Shown here in pieces: positions 1 through 11,099 of a stretch of 64,000 nucleotides of DNA. Under the pieces are notes generated by a model. That model was not told the DNA's origin and did not search any database. It saw nothing but the letters and a program-made list of their open reading frames with translations. The position numbers and the translations under genes are program-made. The DNA lies in NCBI RefSeq assembly GCF_001411555.2, contig NC_049911.1, positions 34,113,340 to 34,177,339 of the forward strand, read 5' to 3'. The stretch is from Juglans regia. Its lineage: Eukaryota; Streptophyta; Magnoliopsida; Fagales; Juglandaceae. Each line of letters begins with the position of its first letter. Positions within the stretch are counted from its first letter, which is position 1.

Positions 1-1011
1 AAGAACTACAAAAATACTAACCGATTTGAACATTTCAACCGTTTTGATCGCTTCGCAAGGAAACGTATTAGCCATTTATTTACCTTCTTGACCTTCTAAC
101 ATTTTTTTTTCTGACCAGCTGTCACTTTTTATGCAAAACACAGGGAATCGCACCTTGTCCATACAACATCTCGTGATTATTCTTTTATCCCATTAGAGTG
201 CTAACTGCTAATCGGATTACTGGCAAATCACACACCGCTGTGTCAGAATATTAAGGTGGTGGGTCATTTTAGGTTTATTTAATTAAAGAGGCTTATAATT
301 TAAATGGGAAATTAAGAAATTGAACTTAAGATTAAGGTTCTATTTGAATTGAAAAATACTTTCAATCCATCTCATCTTATTATTATAATTTTTATATAAA
401 ATATATCTTAATATAAAATATATTAAAATATATAAAAACTGAAAGTTAAATTAAATATTATTATTATTATATTATTTTTTAATATTATTTAAAAAAAATA
501 AAATTATTTATGATATTTTTCGTAAAAATTTTAAAAAATGATAATAGATGAAATAATTGTAAACAAAGCAGCCCTAAACTTAAAAGGCTAAAAATGGCAA
601 ATCAAACAATTAAAGGCCCGACAAAAGCAGAAGGGGTACTAAAGTAACTTGACGAAATATCTCCATCCCTTCTCTTTTACAACAATTAAAGCCTCTTTAT
701 ATGTATTTTTTAAATTGCTTATTTATTACTTTTTTTTTTTTGGCCCTTTTTTTCTTTTCAGTTTTTATTTTTTAAAGATAAGAAAACTTTTGTTTTCCTC
801 GTCAAAATCCACCATTTTAGCTGTCCGCCTGTCCCCTTCAAACGCAAATAAACCCTCCCTCGCCACAAAATCACAACTTCTCAAACTCTTTCTTGCCACC
901 TCCCCCCTTCTCGCTCTCTCTGTCTCGATATCTACAGTTTCACTCACTCATCGCTCACTGGTTTTCTCAACCGTAACCCTTGTTTGGCCCATAACGTAAA
1001 ACGAAGATCCT
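1..1011. other. Upstream intergenic region of the GATA gene
   Basis: No gene is visible. Roughly 330-575 is an AT-rich stretch bounded by weakly inverted ends (CCATCTCATC near 367 and GATGAAATAATTG near 547), probably an old short non-autonomous transposon. About 740-1011 is pyrimidine-rich and lies directly before the GATA start, so it is the likely promoter and 5' leader. Apparent open frames here start with non-ATG codons and are not supported as genes. Confidence 0.5.
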
Positions 1012-2175
1012 ATGGAGGCACCTGAGTTTTTCCAGAGCGCGGGATTTTGCCCACAATACGTGCCCGAAAAGCGTCACTCAACAGATAATAAAACTGTCGG
1101 CGCCGGCGGAGACCATTTCATTGTGGAGGACCTCCTCGACTTTTCCAACGAAGACGCTGTCATTACCGACGGTACCCTCGACAAGGCCGCTGGAAACTCT
1201 ATCGAATCCTCCACTGTTACCGTCGTCGACAGCTGCAATTCCTCGTCGTTTTCGGGGGGTGAACCGAATTTTGTCGGTGATATCGGGTGCCGAAATTACT
1301 CTGACGAGTATTTCTCCAGCGACCTTTGTGAGCCGGTAATATTCTGCAGTTCATGAAAAATATCATGTGTGCATGTGTGAGGGAGTCAGAGAGAGATTTT
1401 TAAAGTATTCTGGTAAATTCTGTTTTTTGGTTTCCTTCTACAGTATGACGACTTAGCTGAGCTCGAATGGCTTTCCAATTTCGTGGAGGAATCGTTCTCC
1501 AGCGAGGATTTGCAGAAGCTCCAGCTGATATCTGGCATGAAAGCCAGGACCGACGAAGCGTCCGAAACTAGCCGCGAATTCCAACCCGAGCCCAGTTGGA
1601 ACAGCCCCATATTCAACCCCGATATGTCGGTCCCGGCCAAGGCCAGGAGCAAGCGGTCCCGGGCTGCCCCATGCAACTGGACGTCCCGCCTCCTCGTACT
1701 TTCTCAAGCCACAGCCTCGCCCGAGCCCGATGTTGTCTATCAGGCACCCGTGAGCTCCGGCAAGAAAACCGCAAAGGCCACACCAAAGAAGAAGGATGGT
1801 CCCGAAGGAGCAGTACTCAGTGACGGTAGGAAATGCCTGCATTGCGCCACGGATAAGACGCCGCAGTGGCGGACGGGGCCAATGGGCCCGAAAACACTTT
1901 GTAATGCATGTGGGGTTAGGTACAAATCAGGCCGGCTAGTGCCGGAGTACCGTCCGGCAGCTAGCCCAACATTTATGCTGACGAAACACTCAAATTCACA
2001 CCGGAAGGTACTGGAGCTTCGGCGTCAGAAGGAGCTGCTGAGGGCCCAGCAGCAGGAGGAGGAGCAGCAACAGCAGCAATTCCTTCATCACCCGAACATG
2101 GTGTTCGAAGTATCCAACGGTGACGATTACTTGATACACCAACACGTGGACCCCGATTTCAGGCAGCTGATCTAG
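1012..2175 (+). CDS. GATA-type zinc-finger transcription factor (GATA9/GATA12-like)
   Basis: Two exons, 1012-1335 and 1444-2175, joined in phase 0 by a 108-bp GT-AG intron, give 351 residues. The start is the first ATG of the frame. Exon 2 opens with [19 protein letters not shown], a conserved block of plant subfamily A GATA factors. A basic stretch (KARSKRSR) lies near residue 172. The finger is C-x2-C-x18-C-x2-C at about residues 239-264 (CLHC then CNAC), followed by the basic tail [17 protein letters not shown] glutamine-rich stretch lies near the C-terminus. The family binds WGATAR sites in the nucleus. The closest Arabidopsis relatives I recall are GATA9 and GATA12; length and intron position fit. 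The exact orthologue cannot be settled by eye. A convergent NFD6-like gene lies downstream. Confidence 0.93.
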
Positions 2176-4356
2176 CTGCGGGTAGCTACGAAGAGTTAGG
2201 AGAATTCTCGCACGATAGTCTCGGCAGTTAATTTTGGGAGATTAATTTTAATTAGCAGTTGACAATTAAGTACTACTACTTCATTATAATTTTCCTAATT
2301 TTTCTAGGCTTAATTTTTGAATTTTGCACACTGTTGTGTTGTTCTTTCACGAGTTTCGATCTTTGCCTTATAACTTGGCAATTAATTCTGAAACCCAATT
2401 TTTCCCTAATTAATTCAGTTTTTTTTCCCTAATTTATCTTCTTGATCTCAATTTCATTTTTCCTTTTTAGTAACTGCATGCATATATGGGAATGAATTAG
2501 CTTTCAACGTGTCTATACTTTCAATGTGTTTAGACTTTAGAATATGCATATATATATAAAAAGCAAAAATATGACATCATTTGAGAGATCAATTAACGGA
2601 TGATAATAATTTATTGGCCGTGAAAAATGTGATTCTAAAAAAAAAAAAACAAAACCATGCAAATAGGCAGATAGGATAATAAACATATATAAAAATGTGA
2701 TTCTAAAATGTATAAATATTTTTATAATAATATGGATTGCATCAAGAAAAAGTTAGTTTTCTATACTTTCTCATGATAAAGTAAAATTTATACATTTAAA
2801 ATTTGTATATATGATTTATCTTGAATGCAGGGACGTAGTTTGCGTGAAACTGATGCCATGGCATCAAAATTGAAGCTTTGGTGGAGGGTGCGTGCTTGAT
2901 CAGCAGATTATAATATATATAGAGAATTGGATCCACATGAATTTGAGTGAAAACTGCCTGAAGCCGCTGGTATGGTAATTTGCCATTCAGATCAGAATCA
3001 TGTTAGCATTTATTGGAATTTAGAAAAGCATGCAAAAAGGCAGATTCCTCACCAGATTTCCACGTTGTTTACCGTTTATAATTGAAGTCAGAAGCAGCAG
3101 TTTGTGTATTCTTTTTCGTCTCCAAATTTTATTTTTTCAGTTTATGCTTTTCAAAAAGTATTGAATTTTATCATCGTTAATCATACTTACTAATATTACA
3201 AAAAAAATATTTGTAATTGTGAATTGTGTAATCGTCGCGTAATCGCTTTAAAAAAAGTAAATAAAAATGAAATTCATATGAAAAAAATTGATTTTTTAAT
3301 AATGTATCTTTTTTTTTTCCAAGCGATTATGCAGTATTTACTCATTTTACTGTTGTATGTAAAATTATTATTAATATTAATATATTAGCACGGTTATACT
3401 CTTCTTTTTGTATCTTTTGTTTTTTGGTATATAATTATTAAAATTATTAGAGTTGACGATCCAATCAACTGCATGCACGATCCTAGGCAACGGTAATCCA
3501 TAGGCAACGAGTCTTAGCCCTTTTTTAAACTCAATTATTGTCCAAGCAAGCAAGCCACTATTATTTTTTAGTTTTTCTTATCAGATTCGTCCTCTTATTT
3601 AACTGCCGTTTTCAGTCTTAAATATGGAAGAATATACATGAACAGAGTGAGAGGGGAAGCGCTGTTTGCGGTGGTCACATGACTCTTCCTTTGCCTCATG
3701 CAGTGGTCAGTGCAGTATATGATGCCTATCCCAAACGCAAACGCAAACGCACAAAAGTTCGTAAAGAGTCACGTCTCACTCCATCATATTAAAAGAGTTT
3801 TTCATATATTTTATATACCACAATAAATTTTATGCATTTATATATTTATTTTTATAAAATTTCTTCATAAGTAGAGAGGAGAGGAGTGGAGAGAAGATGG
3901 GAGAGTTATTAATATCACATGTCCTGTGTTCTAAAATAATTTAATAATTATTCCGCACATTCGGCTTAAGGACACAAAATACAGTAAATTTTATTTTTTC
4001 TTTTGGCCATTCTATTGTAGACATGGATGATTAATGAACCGACCATGGAGTGTGCATGAATCATGTTTTGTGTGACGTACGTGGTTTTCAGTTCTTACAC
4101 GTGGTGATGATAGGTGTGAAAGTAGAAGAGATGCAAAGGACTGGGAAATGGAGAGAATGGCAGGGAGAGTCTCACATGCAGCTGTATCGTTATCTTGGAG
4201 ACATGATGGGGGAAGGGCACTGTCGCCAAGACCCTTTTCAAAGAAATGGGAGACATTTGCGGGACATTATCCCATAAACCGCCCCACTTCCTCACCTGCA
4301 GTACCTCACGTTGCCTTAAGAAGATAAATATATATATATATATATATATAGAAAAA
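2176..4356. other. Intergenic region, GATA 3' side
   Basis: AT-rich sequence without a convincing gene. It contains the presumed 3' UTR of the GATA gene (about 2176-2460) and poly-A and (TA)n runs. The 75-codon frame near 4050-4277 has no recognisable domain and starts at a non-ATG codon. Confidence 0.5.
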
Positions 4357-4479
4357 TTATTATCAGCAGCTACTATTCACTATCTCACACCCTATAAAAA
4401 ATACTCTCACATCTTATGAAAAAAAAAAAAAAAAACTGCAGGTGTGAGGTGTGAGAGTGAATAGTGACTGATATATAAC
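4357..4479. repeat. Hairpin MITE-like element (family A copy 1)
   Basis: Two arms of about 35 bp are inverted. The left arm at 4357-4391 contains ACTATTCACTATCTCACACC. The right arm at 4441-4478 contains GGTGTGAGAGTGAATAGT, which reads as nearly the same sequence on the other strand. A poly-A loop lies between and (TA)n tracts flank both sides. Two similar elements lie at 52752-52843 and 55824-55937. Confidence 0.6.
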
Positions 4480-4599
4480 ATTTATTATATATATATATAT
4501 ATATTCCAATGAAAATAGAATCAATAATTATCATAATGACAAATTAATTTAAAGACAAACAATTGGGTATTACTTTCTTTTAACAACAAGAAAAGGTCA

Positions 4600-4874
4600 A
4601 GAAACCACATTGCAAAGGATTTTTATTGACCACCAGTAAAATGGTATTGTGTTACATTGATGCTGCAATAAAACCCTTGCTTAGACAATTCAACAGAAGT
4701 TCTCGAGAATTCTAGCAATAACAATATGGCTAGAGAATCGAATTGATGCGGCCATATTCCAGCCACACAGAACTGACAAAAATGATTCTTAACAGATGGT
4801 GAAAAGGGGATTCAGCACAAGTAGAGTAACATGACTGATCCATCTACCACTCACTATTATTAAACTTCAAGCTC
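4600..4874 (-). other. 3' UTR and polyadenylation region of the NFD6-like gene
   Basis: On the minus strand this follows the TAA of the spliced NFD6-like isoform. A plausible AATAAA signal lies on the minus strand at about 4621-4627. The end point is estimated. Confidence 0.4.
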
Positions 4875-7800
4875 TTATCGCGGCACACTGAGACCTAGTT
4901 CTGAACCCAAAAAGAAAAAATATATATTAATATATTAGAAAACCCACAACTAGCAAATGATAATGATTACTAAAATAACAGGTTCTCATCAAGTCAAATA
5001 AATCCTTAAGAAAGCTGTTTGGCATGGTTTTTACTTTCTACTTGTGGAATGGATCCGAACCTCTTGACAATGGACTAGAGAAAAGAAAAATATAGCTAAT
5101 GAAAATATGGAGAAGAACCAAAAAGATAAGTAATTGCCACAACTATACTTTTTATTTTTCAACAGTGATATCATTCTGAAGCTGAGTCCAAATAAATTGG
5201 TAATGCTGGAATTCAGAAGTTCTTCAAATAAAAAGTGAAATACTGGAATTCCGCATGGAAAACAGTATAGACAAAACGACCCACAACTTCATTGCATGTC
5301 CCAGAATTTAAACCCTCATATAGCTTTATAAAGCAAGTAAAAGAATCTTACTCTAAAATAAACATAGTCAAGGGGGAAAGTGTTTGATGACCTAAAGATC
5401 CCGAAAGAAGAAGAAAAAGAAAGATTTCCTAAACTGATTTGTCTTCGAATTCACATTCAAATGGGACTTTGAAAAAAGAAGAATTCGAAGTAGATTTCCA
5501 ATAGAGACCAAACAGAGAGTTGCATTTGAAACTTGTCCCAACTAGAAGTCGAGGGTTATATTAAAGGTGCAACCAAATGGGATTTTGGATGGATGCTTGT
5601 TAACTTTTATTCCAGCTCTTGTCAGTTCAAGGAAAGTACGTAAATTCAATACTATGAAATCATGGACACTCTGGTCTCATTCCCTAGAGCTAAAAAAAGC
5701 TTTTCTAATCTATTAATTTGAGCTCGGTGTCAGGTCGAACATTTAACAGCATTTTATGAGTTTTCATTTACTTCTAGTCGGGGACACGGCAACAACATAG
5801 CCAATATTTTTATAATTATGAGAAGCATTTATATAGATCTCCTATAAAACACAGACTTATTTTCCAAAAAGGGGATGAGAGAGGGGAGCTAGTTCAGTGA
5901 TTTAGGTCTGGTTTGTTTTCACAAACCATCTCATCTCATCCTATCTAATCATTACAACTTTTTCAAACTCCTAAATAATATACAAAGAACAATTCAACAT
6001 TTTCAAATTCCAAAACAAAAATAATGATTAAAAAATTATATTCTAACAATATTTTATTCAACTTTCATCTCATCTCATCTGTATAACCAAATGAGGCAGT
6101 CAATCAATTCATCTTTTCTTGAAATGTAGTTTATGTGATACCTCATAAGGATAAGGGTAGATGGTATATGAGATCCCACATTGATTGGGAATGAGAAGTT
6201 CTTGCTCTTTATAAGGTTTTAATGGGGCTCCAATTGTATCATTGATTAGTCCTTTTGGAGTATAGACCATGTGGTTTGGGCCTTCTATTGGGCCGTTATA
6301 GTTTATCAATTCAACATTAAGATATCACAATCTAACCAAACAAAAGCCAATGTTGAATCCATAATCAAAGATGACCAAAACATGATGGGGAACATCACAT
6401 AAATTTCGACATGCATGGAATAAGGAGAAGTAAAGATTCCACCTAAAACAGTATTTGGAGAATGAATCAGAAACACACAATTCATTTGCAACTCATTTAT
6501 CAGCAAAAGGATCTCAAGTAAACACAATAAGGTTAAAGAGAGCACAAAAGAAAAAGAAAAAGAAAAAGATCCCATCACAGTAGAAGACTTTTCAACAGCC
6601 ACAGAAATTTGATTATTCCACTCACCCAAGCACCCGCAATAAGGCAAAGAGGAGCTTAGTTCCATTTCAGACTATTTTCATGCCAACAAAATAAACCTTT
6701 CCACTGAAGTCGGCATCTCTCCCCTTCTTTGGCATCACCCATTGGATCCCAAGTTCCAACGATAGAAAACACAAAATATTACACAATCTACTAGTGACTC
6801 GTTATAACAAAGACGGGATACACACTGCCAAATGAAATTGAAACTCTAAATTAGCCACCCAATTAGAAGCAATCCATTTGGATGTTCTGCTGGCAGCATA
6901 CAACAATTACAACAAGAATGGTACCAGACGACTTCTAAAACTTACAATTATAAGATAGTTCGATCCAATTCCCAAGTGCCTAAGAGTTTCTTATGCAAAG
7001 GAAAATAAAGAATAAAGAAAATGAAATATTTGAACCCAAAAAAAATATGCTTATCTGCTGTGGGAAGTGCAGAACAGGAATGTAGAAGTTTCTTTATACA
7101 TAATTCATGACAGACCAATAAATACATATCTACAAACATCCACGCGTGTGTATACACATTACACACACGTTCCTTGAGCAGGGCATGTGTAATCTTTTCA
7201 GAAAAATTAAACCTTCAACGTAGACAATAAAGAAATGGGTTCCTCACCATCAATTTTAGTAGGTCTCGAGATTTCAAAAAGAATCCCAAAATTAATTGTT
7301 CAGCAGAATTCTCAGTATTGAAACAAATGGCTGAGAAAAAAAATCACAAAAATAGAAAGAAAACACAGATTAAACTTTAGACAAGGGACGGGCAATCCAA
7401 CGAAAGTCAGTTATTCGCGTGACACTGATACTTTATACTGATAAAATTGAACATTAATTTTACCGATCAAAAAAAAAAATTTTGAACATTAATTTAATCG
7501 ATTATGTGGTCAAATTAAAATATATATATGTATAAATTAAATAACAACACAAGAAAACTTAAAATCCGACCTCACGTAATCAAAAAGTAAAAAGTTGCTT
7601 ACAGATACTAAATCTAAAACAATGGAGAATATCAAACTCCTGGGTTTGCACTGCAAAGCATACCCTGAGACAACGACCTCGAGCTGCTCGAATCAACTCC
7701 GAGGCACGAGGTGAGCCGAGCCGAAGAAACCGCTGTGTGGAGAGGAAGCAGAGACTGAAGAGCACCCAATGGAGGAATCGACCTGAAATTCAAAATCTGT

Positions 7801-8019
7801 GGTTTGTTAGAGATTTCAAAAAATGAATTCTAAAATGATAAAAAAAAAAAAAAGAGCAAAATGAGCAAGGAAAGTGGCTTGCCTCGGAACGGAGAGCGAA
7901 GAGCTGGGCTTGAGTGTGGGAAGAAAAGGTGCGGAATTGGGCCTAAGGGTGGGTTTGGTGAATGTCGATTTGAGGAAAGAGATTGTAGGTTGTGAGAGAG
8001 ATCTACAGCGGGACGCCAT
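4875..8019 (-). CDS. NFD6-like small mitochondrial protein, two alternative C-termini
   Basis: Exon 1 is 8019-7883 (ATG start, MASRCRSLSQPTISFLKST). Intron 1 (7882-7783, 100 bp) has a GC donor, CCGAG|GCAAGC, and an AG acceptor. Exon 2 starts at 7782. Read through, exon 2 ends at a stop at 7632-7634, giving 95 residues ending GMLCSANPGV. If exon 2 is spliced at 7664 (CAGG|GTATGC) to a terminal exon 4900-4875, the protein is 93 residues ending ELGLSVPR. Both sums are whole codons, and both endings match what I recall of NUCLEAR FUSION DEFECTIVE 6 isoforms in other plants. The Arg/Ser-rich N-terminus looks like a mitochondrial presequence, and the conserved core is LHTAVSSARLTSCLG. In Arabidopsis the family was found through defective fusion of polar nuclei. 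The molecular role is unknown. The gene is divergent from the SWIM/RING gene. Confidence 0.87.
5905..6096. repeat. MITE-like element, GATGAGATGAG family
   Basis: The left end reads TTTGTTTTCACAAACCATC then TCATCTCATCC. The right end reads TCATCTCATCTCATCTG then TATAACCAAATGAGG. The interior is AT-rich with CAATTCAACATTTTC and TTCTAACAATATTTTATTC. Related interiors occur at 45096-45467 and 31000-31330. It sits inside the long last intron of the NFD6-like gene. No coding capacity. Confidence 0.55.
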
Positions 8020-8554
8020 CGAAGTAGACGGGCGATAACTGTTGGAACTTAGGGTTAGGACTTTTCGGTTCTGGAAAACGAGACTCGGAAATTTTCAAGC
8101 TACTTGATTCAAGAGGAGGGCTTTAGAGAGGTTTATCGTGGGATCTTTTTTACTGTTACATTATTATTATTATTATTATTATTATTTGACAACGAATTCT
8201 CTGAATAATTAAAATGATAATTTCTTTTTATTTATTTATTACGTCGATTTCTTCTATCCGACGGCGAGATGCACCATACGTTTGTGATACCGCTGCCCAA
8301 GACGTGCCTTGTGGTTTACCGGTTACTCTATGCCAAAGTTTTTAAGGTTTGGGATTCTCCACCTTGACGTTTTCTATTTCCCTTGCGTACCCACCCGCTA
8401 TCCCTCACGTGTCCCTCATTACTACACAAAGAATCTCAGCCACGTACGTTTCTCTACAAAGTCCTTAACATACGTATAATTTTCCAAAACTATAACATTT
8501 CTTCTGCCTCTTCAAGTACCACAAACAACCTTTTATTTCGGTATTTCCTTCCCG
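8020..8554. promoter_or_regulatory. Shared divergent promoter region, NFD6-like and SWIM/RING genes
   Basis: The two genes start head to head, 535 bp apart, so this interval must hold both promoters and 5' leaders. It contains an ATT trinucleotide run (about 8161-8186) and a CACGTGTC element at 8406-8413, which matches the core of an abscisic-acid response element (ACGTGTC). Function of the element is inferred from the motif alone. Confidence 0.45.
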
Positions 8555-9265
8555 ATGGAGTCCGTTGCCTCCAATACACCATCCTCGTCGGACAACCATC
8601 ATCCTCCCTTGCGATTCAGACCCATCCATCAACCAATAGCAGATCGGATAGTTAGAGCTCTCAATCACCACCTCAGCCTCCTCCACCGCAAAGACTCCAA
8701 CTTCTTTGTGTTGGGTGCCACGGGAAACGTTTACACTGTGACGTTGTCTGTCATCCCTTCATGCTCGTGTCCTGATCACACAACTCCATGCAAACATATA
8801 TTATTTGTCTTTATTCGAGTATTGGGTGTTTCTCTAGATGATACTTGTTTTCAGAGGAGAACTCTCCGGCCATGCCAACTCAATCGCTTACTTAGCACGC
8901 CTACATCACCTGAAGTAATTGCAGGAGCTAAGGTTCGTGAGAGATTTCATGAGCTATTCTTTAAAGCCAGGCAAAACGCTTCACAATCGATTATTGATAT
9001 AAAAGAGGACACTAATTGCCCGGTTTGCCTCAGCGAGATGGGAAAGGGTGAGAGAGTTGTGATCTGTGCGACATGTCATAATCCGATACATGAAGAATGC
9101 TTATTAAAGTGGAAAAGGAGCAGGGGAAGGAGGTCTGCAAGTTGTGTGATATGTCGGGCAAGGTGGAGAGATAGGGCTGATCAGGAAAAGTATTTGAACC
9201 TGGCAGCTTATGTTGGCGAGGACAATCCAACTGTTGAGGATGGTGGGATTCTTTGTAGCAGTTGA
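8555..9265 (+). CDS. SWIM and RING zinc-finger protein
   Basis: Single-exon gene, 236 residues, ATG start at 8555. A SWIM finger (C-x-C-x(n)-C-x-H) is visible near residues 68-80 as CSCPDHTTPCKH, preceded by a typical SWIM lead-in (VYTVTLSVIPSCSC). A C-terminal RING-like finger spans about residues 154-200: CPVC, CATC, H..EEC and CVICRARW. The SWIM-RING pairing is found in ZSWIM2 and at the N-terminus of animal MEKK1. Plant homologues are therefore often named MEKK1-like in databases, but there is no kinase domain here and that name should not be used. RING proteins usually act as E3 ubiquitin ligases, so that activity is inferred. Substrate unknown. Confidence 0.85.
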   Translation: MESVASNTPSSSDNHHPPLRFRPIHQPIADRIVRALNHHLSLLHRKDSNFFVLGATGNVYTVTLSVIPSCSCPDHTTPCKHILFVFIRVLGVSLDDTCFQRRTLRPCQLNRLLSTPTSPEVIAGAKVRERFHELFFKARQNASQSIIDIKEDTNCPVCLSEMGKGERVVICATCHNPIHEECLLKWKRSRGRRSASCVICRARWRDRADQEKYLNLAAYVGEDNPTVEDGGILCSS

Positions 9266-11099
9266 GTTCTCGTGATTGGTTAACACAGAAACATAATTAG
9301 CAAAAGCTAGCCAGGTTATGGAACATTCCATTGTAAATACATGTATATAACAAGGTAGAATTTTAGATGGAAGTGTTTAGAGTAAAACTTTTTGCCTGGA
9401 AATGATGTTTATTTTGTATTTTTCAATCCTTAAGCCGCTGTGTTGTATTAATTGATATTACAGGAACGTACGAGGCCAAAAAAAAAAACAAAAAACAAAT
9501 TAAATATAGAAATTTTGTAAATAAAGCAACAAGTAATTCAATAATGAATGCCGTAAATTCAATATAAAACATGAAATCTAGTCACGAGTCTTGTATTCTT
9601 GCCATTGTTAAAAATAATAAATAAAAAGTACATAGCCTGTTGAGAGTTTGACATCTTAGTTACCATTAAGTCAATATCCTTTAGGATCGTCAATTTTTCT
9701 TTATTCCTTAATTATCATCAACGAGATCGATCAATCGATCTCTATCAAAAGGTTAACACATCATGCGAGAAAATAGACACGAATTATTGTTGATTGGCTA
9801 CGTTTAGATGTTAAATTGAGTTGAGATGATAAAATATTATTAAAGTATTAGTTTTTAATATTATTATTATTTATAATTTTAAAAAATTAAATTATTTATT
9901 ATATTTTATATTAAAATTTTTAAAAAAAATATAATGATGAATTAAAATAAATTAAGATGAATTTAATAACCAAATGTACTTGACTCGATTTCAAATGCGT
10001 TGTGTGTAAATGGGATGCCCCATTTTTGTTGTTTTGGTTTTCCCAGGGTCGTACAATGTTTCTTACAGTTCTTTTCAACCGCGAGAATCTGAATAATGTA
10101 CGTGAGATTTAAGTATTTGTTTGGTTGTTTTAATTATTAATGGGCTCGTTATAAAAAAATTATTCATTTTAACTTATTTCATATAAAAAAATATCTCAAT
10201 CTATTTATATTTAGATACATTTCAATAAAATTTAAGTAATTTTAAATATAATCGTGAAGTATGTAAATTTATAATTCTTTTTTAAAAAAATGAGATGTAT
10301 TATTAAAAAAATAAATTTTTTTATATAATATATATTTATTTACTTTTTATAAAAAAATTATATAATATTTACCTACTACTGTAAATTTCATTTTCCTAAT
10401 ATCAAATACTTGGGCACATGTGCGGGTATTGCCTATTGGTTGGATTGATGTATCATTACTGATTCGTTCAGATGGCATTATGATTGGTTGGTCAATGCCG
10501 CTGATTACTTTGCTTGCTCTGTATCGGAACGGGTAGTGATAGGCTAACAATCCATTTATAATTTATAGACTATTTAACACATTAAATCAAAAGTAAAAAT
10601 TAAAATTAAAATTAAAATAATATTATTTTAATACATAATTATATACAAATTGTTATTATTATATACAAATTGTTATTTAATAGGAACTTTATCATTTTCC
10701 TATTGGGGCATAACGTTGGACCCTTAGTTTTGTTCGGAGCCTTGACCATATCCTAATAAATCAATGGACCGAGTAGAGTCATAAATGATAACACACCTAT
10801 AATTATTACAATTTATTCTATAACAATCAATATAATGAATTTCTATGGTATGGATAACATGAATTGGCGGCAGTTCAAGTCTCAAACGACTGTCGTTCCC
10901 TTATCGATTGTTTATTGAGAATTTCGTCGGATTAAAGAATTGCCACTGATTCTTCAGGATAATTACCGTTTAACTACTGCAGTTGCACAACTCGGAAGTC
11001 TCGATGTTCGATAACCACCGCCGAGTCGAGTCCCGTGGTAACTGAGATTCAGCTTGCTACTGAAGTACAGGACGTCCTGTACACTAATACTCATCAATA
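9266..11099. other. Intergenic region between SWIM/RING and RCC1 genes
   Basis: AT-rich with no convincing gene. It holds the SWIM/RING 3' UTR, a MITE-like element at 9793-9984 and AT-rich low-complexity sequence at 10130-10700. The last 200 bp before 11100 are less AT-rich and likely contain the RCC1-gene promoter and leader. Confidence 0.5.
9793..9984. repeat. MITE-like element, GATGAGATGAG family
   Basis: The left end reads ACGTTTAGATGTTAAATTG then AGTTGAGATGATA. The right end reads TTAAGATGAATTTAATAACC then AAATGTA. The ends are imperfect inverted copies of each other, around an AT-rich interior of about 120 bp. Confidence 0.5.

Noticed and set aside
8555..9265. Naming the SWIM/RING protein MEKK1
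   Set aside because: Only the N-terminal SWIM-RING arrangement is shared with animal MEKK1. There is no kinase domain.
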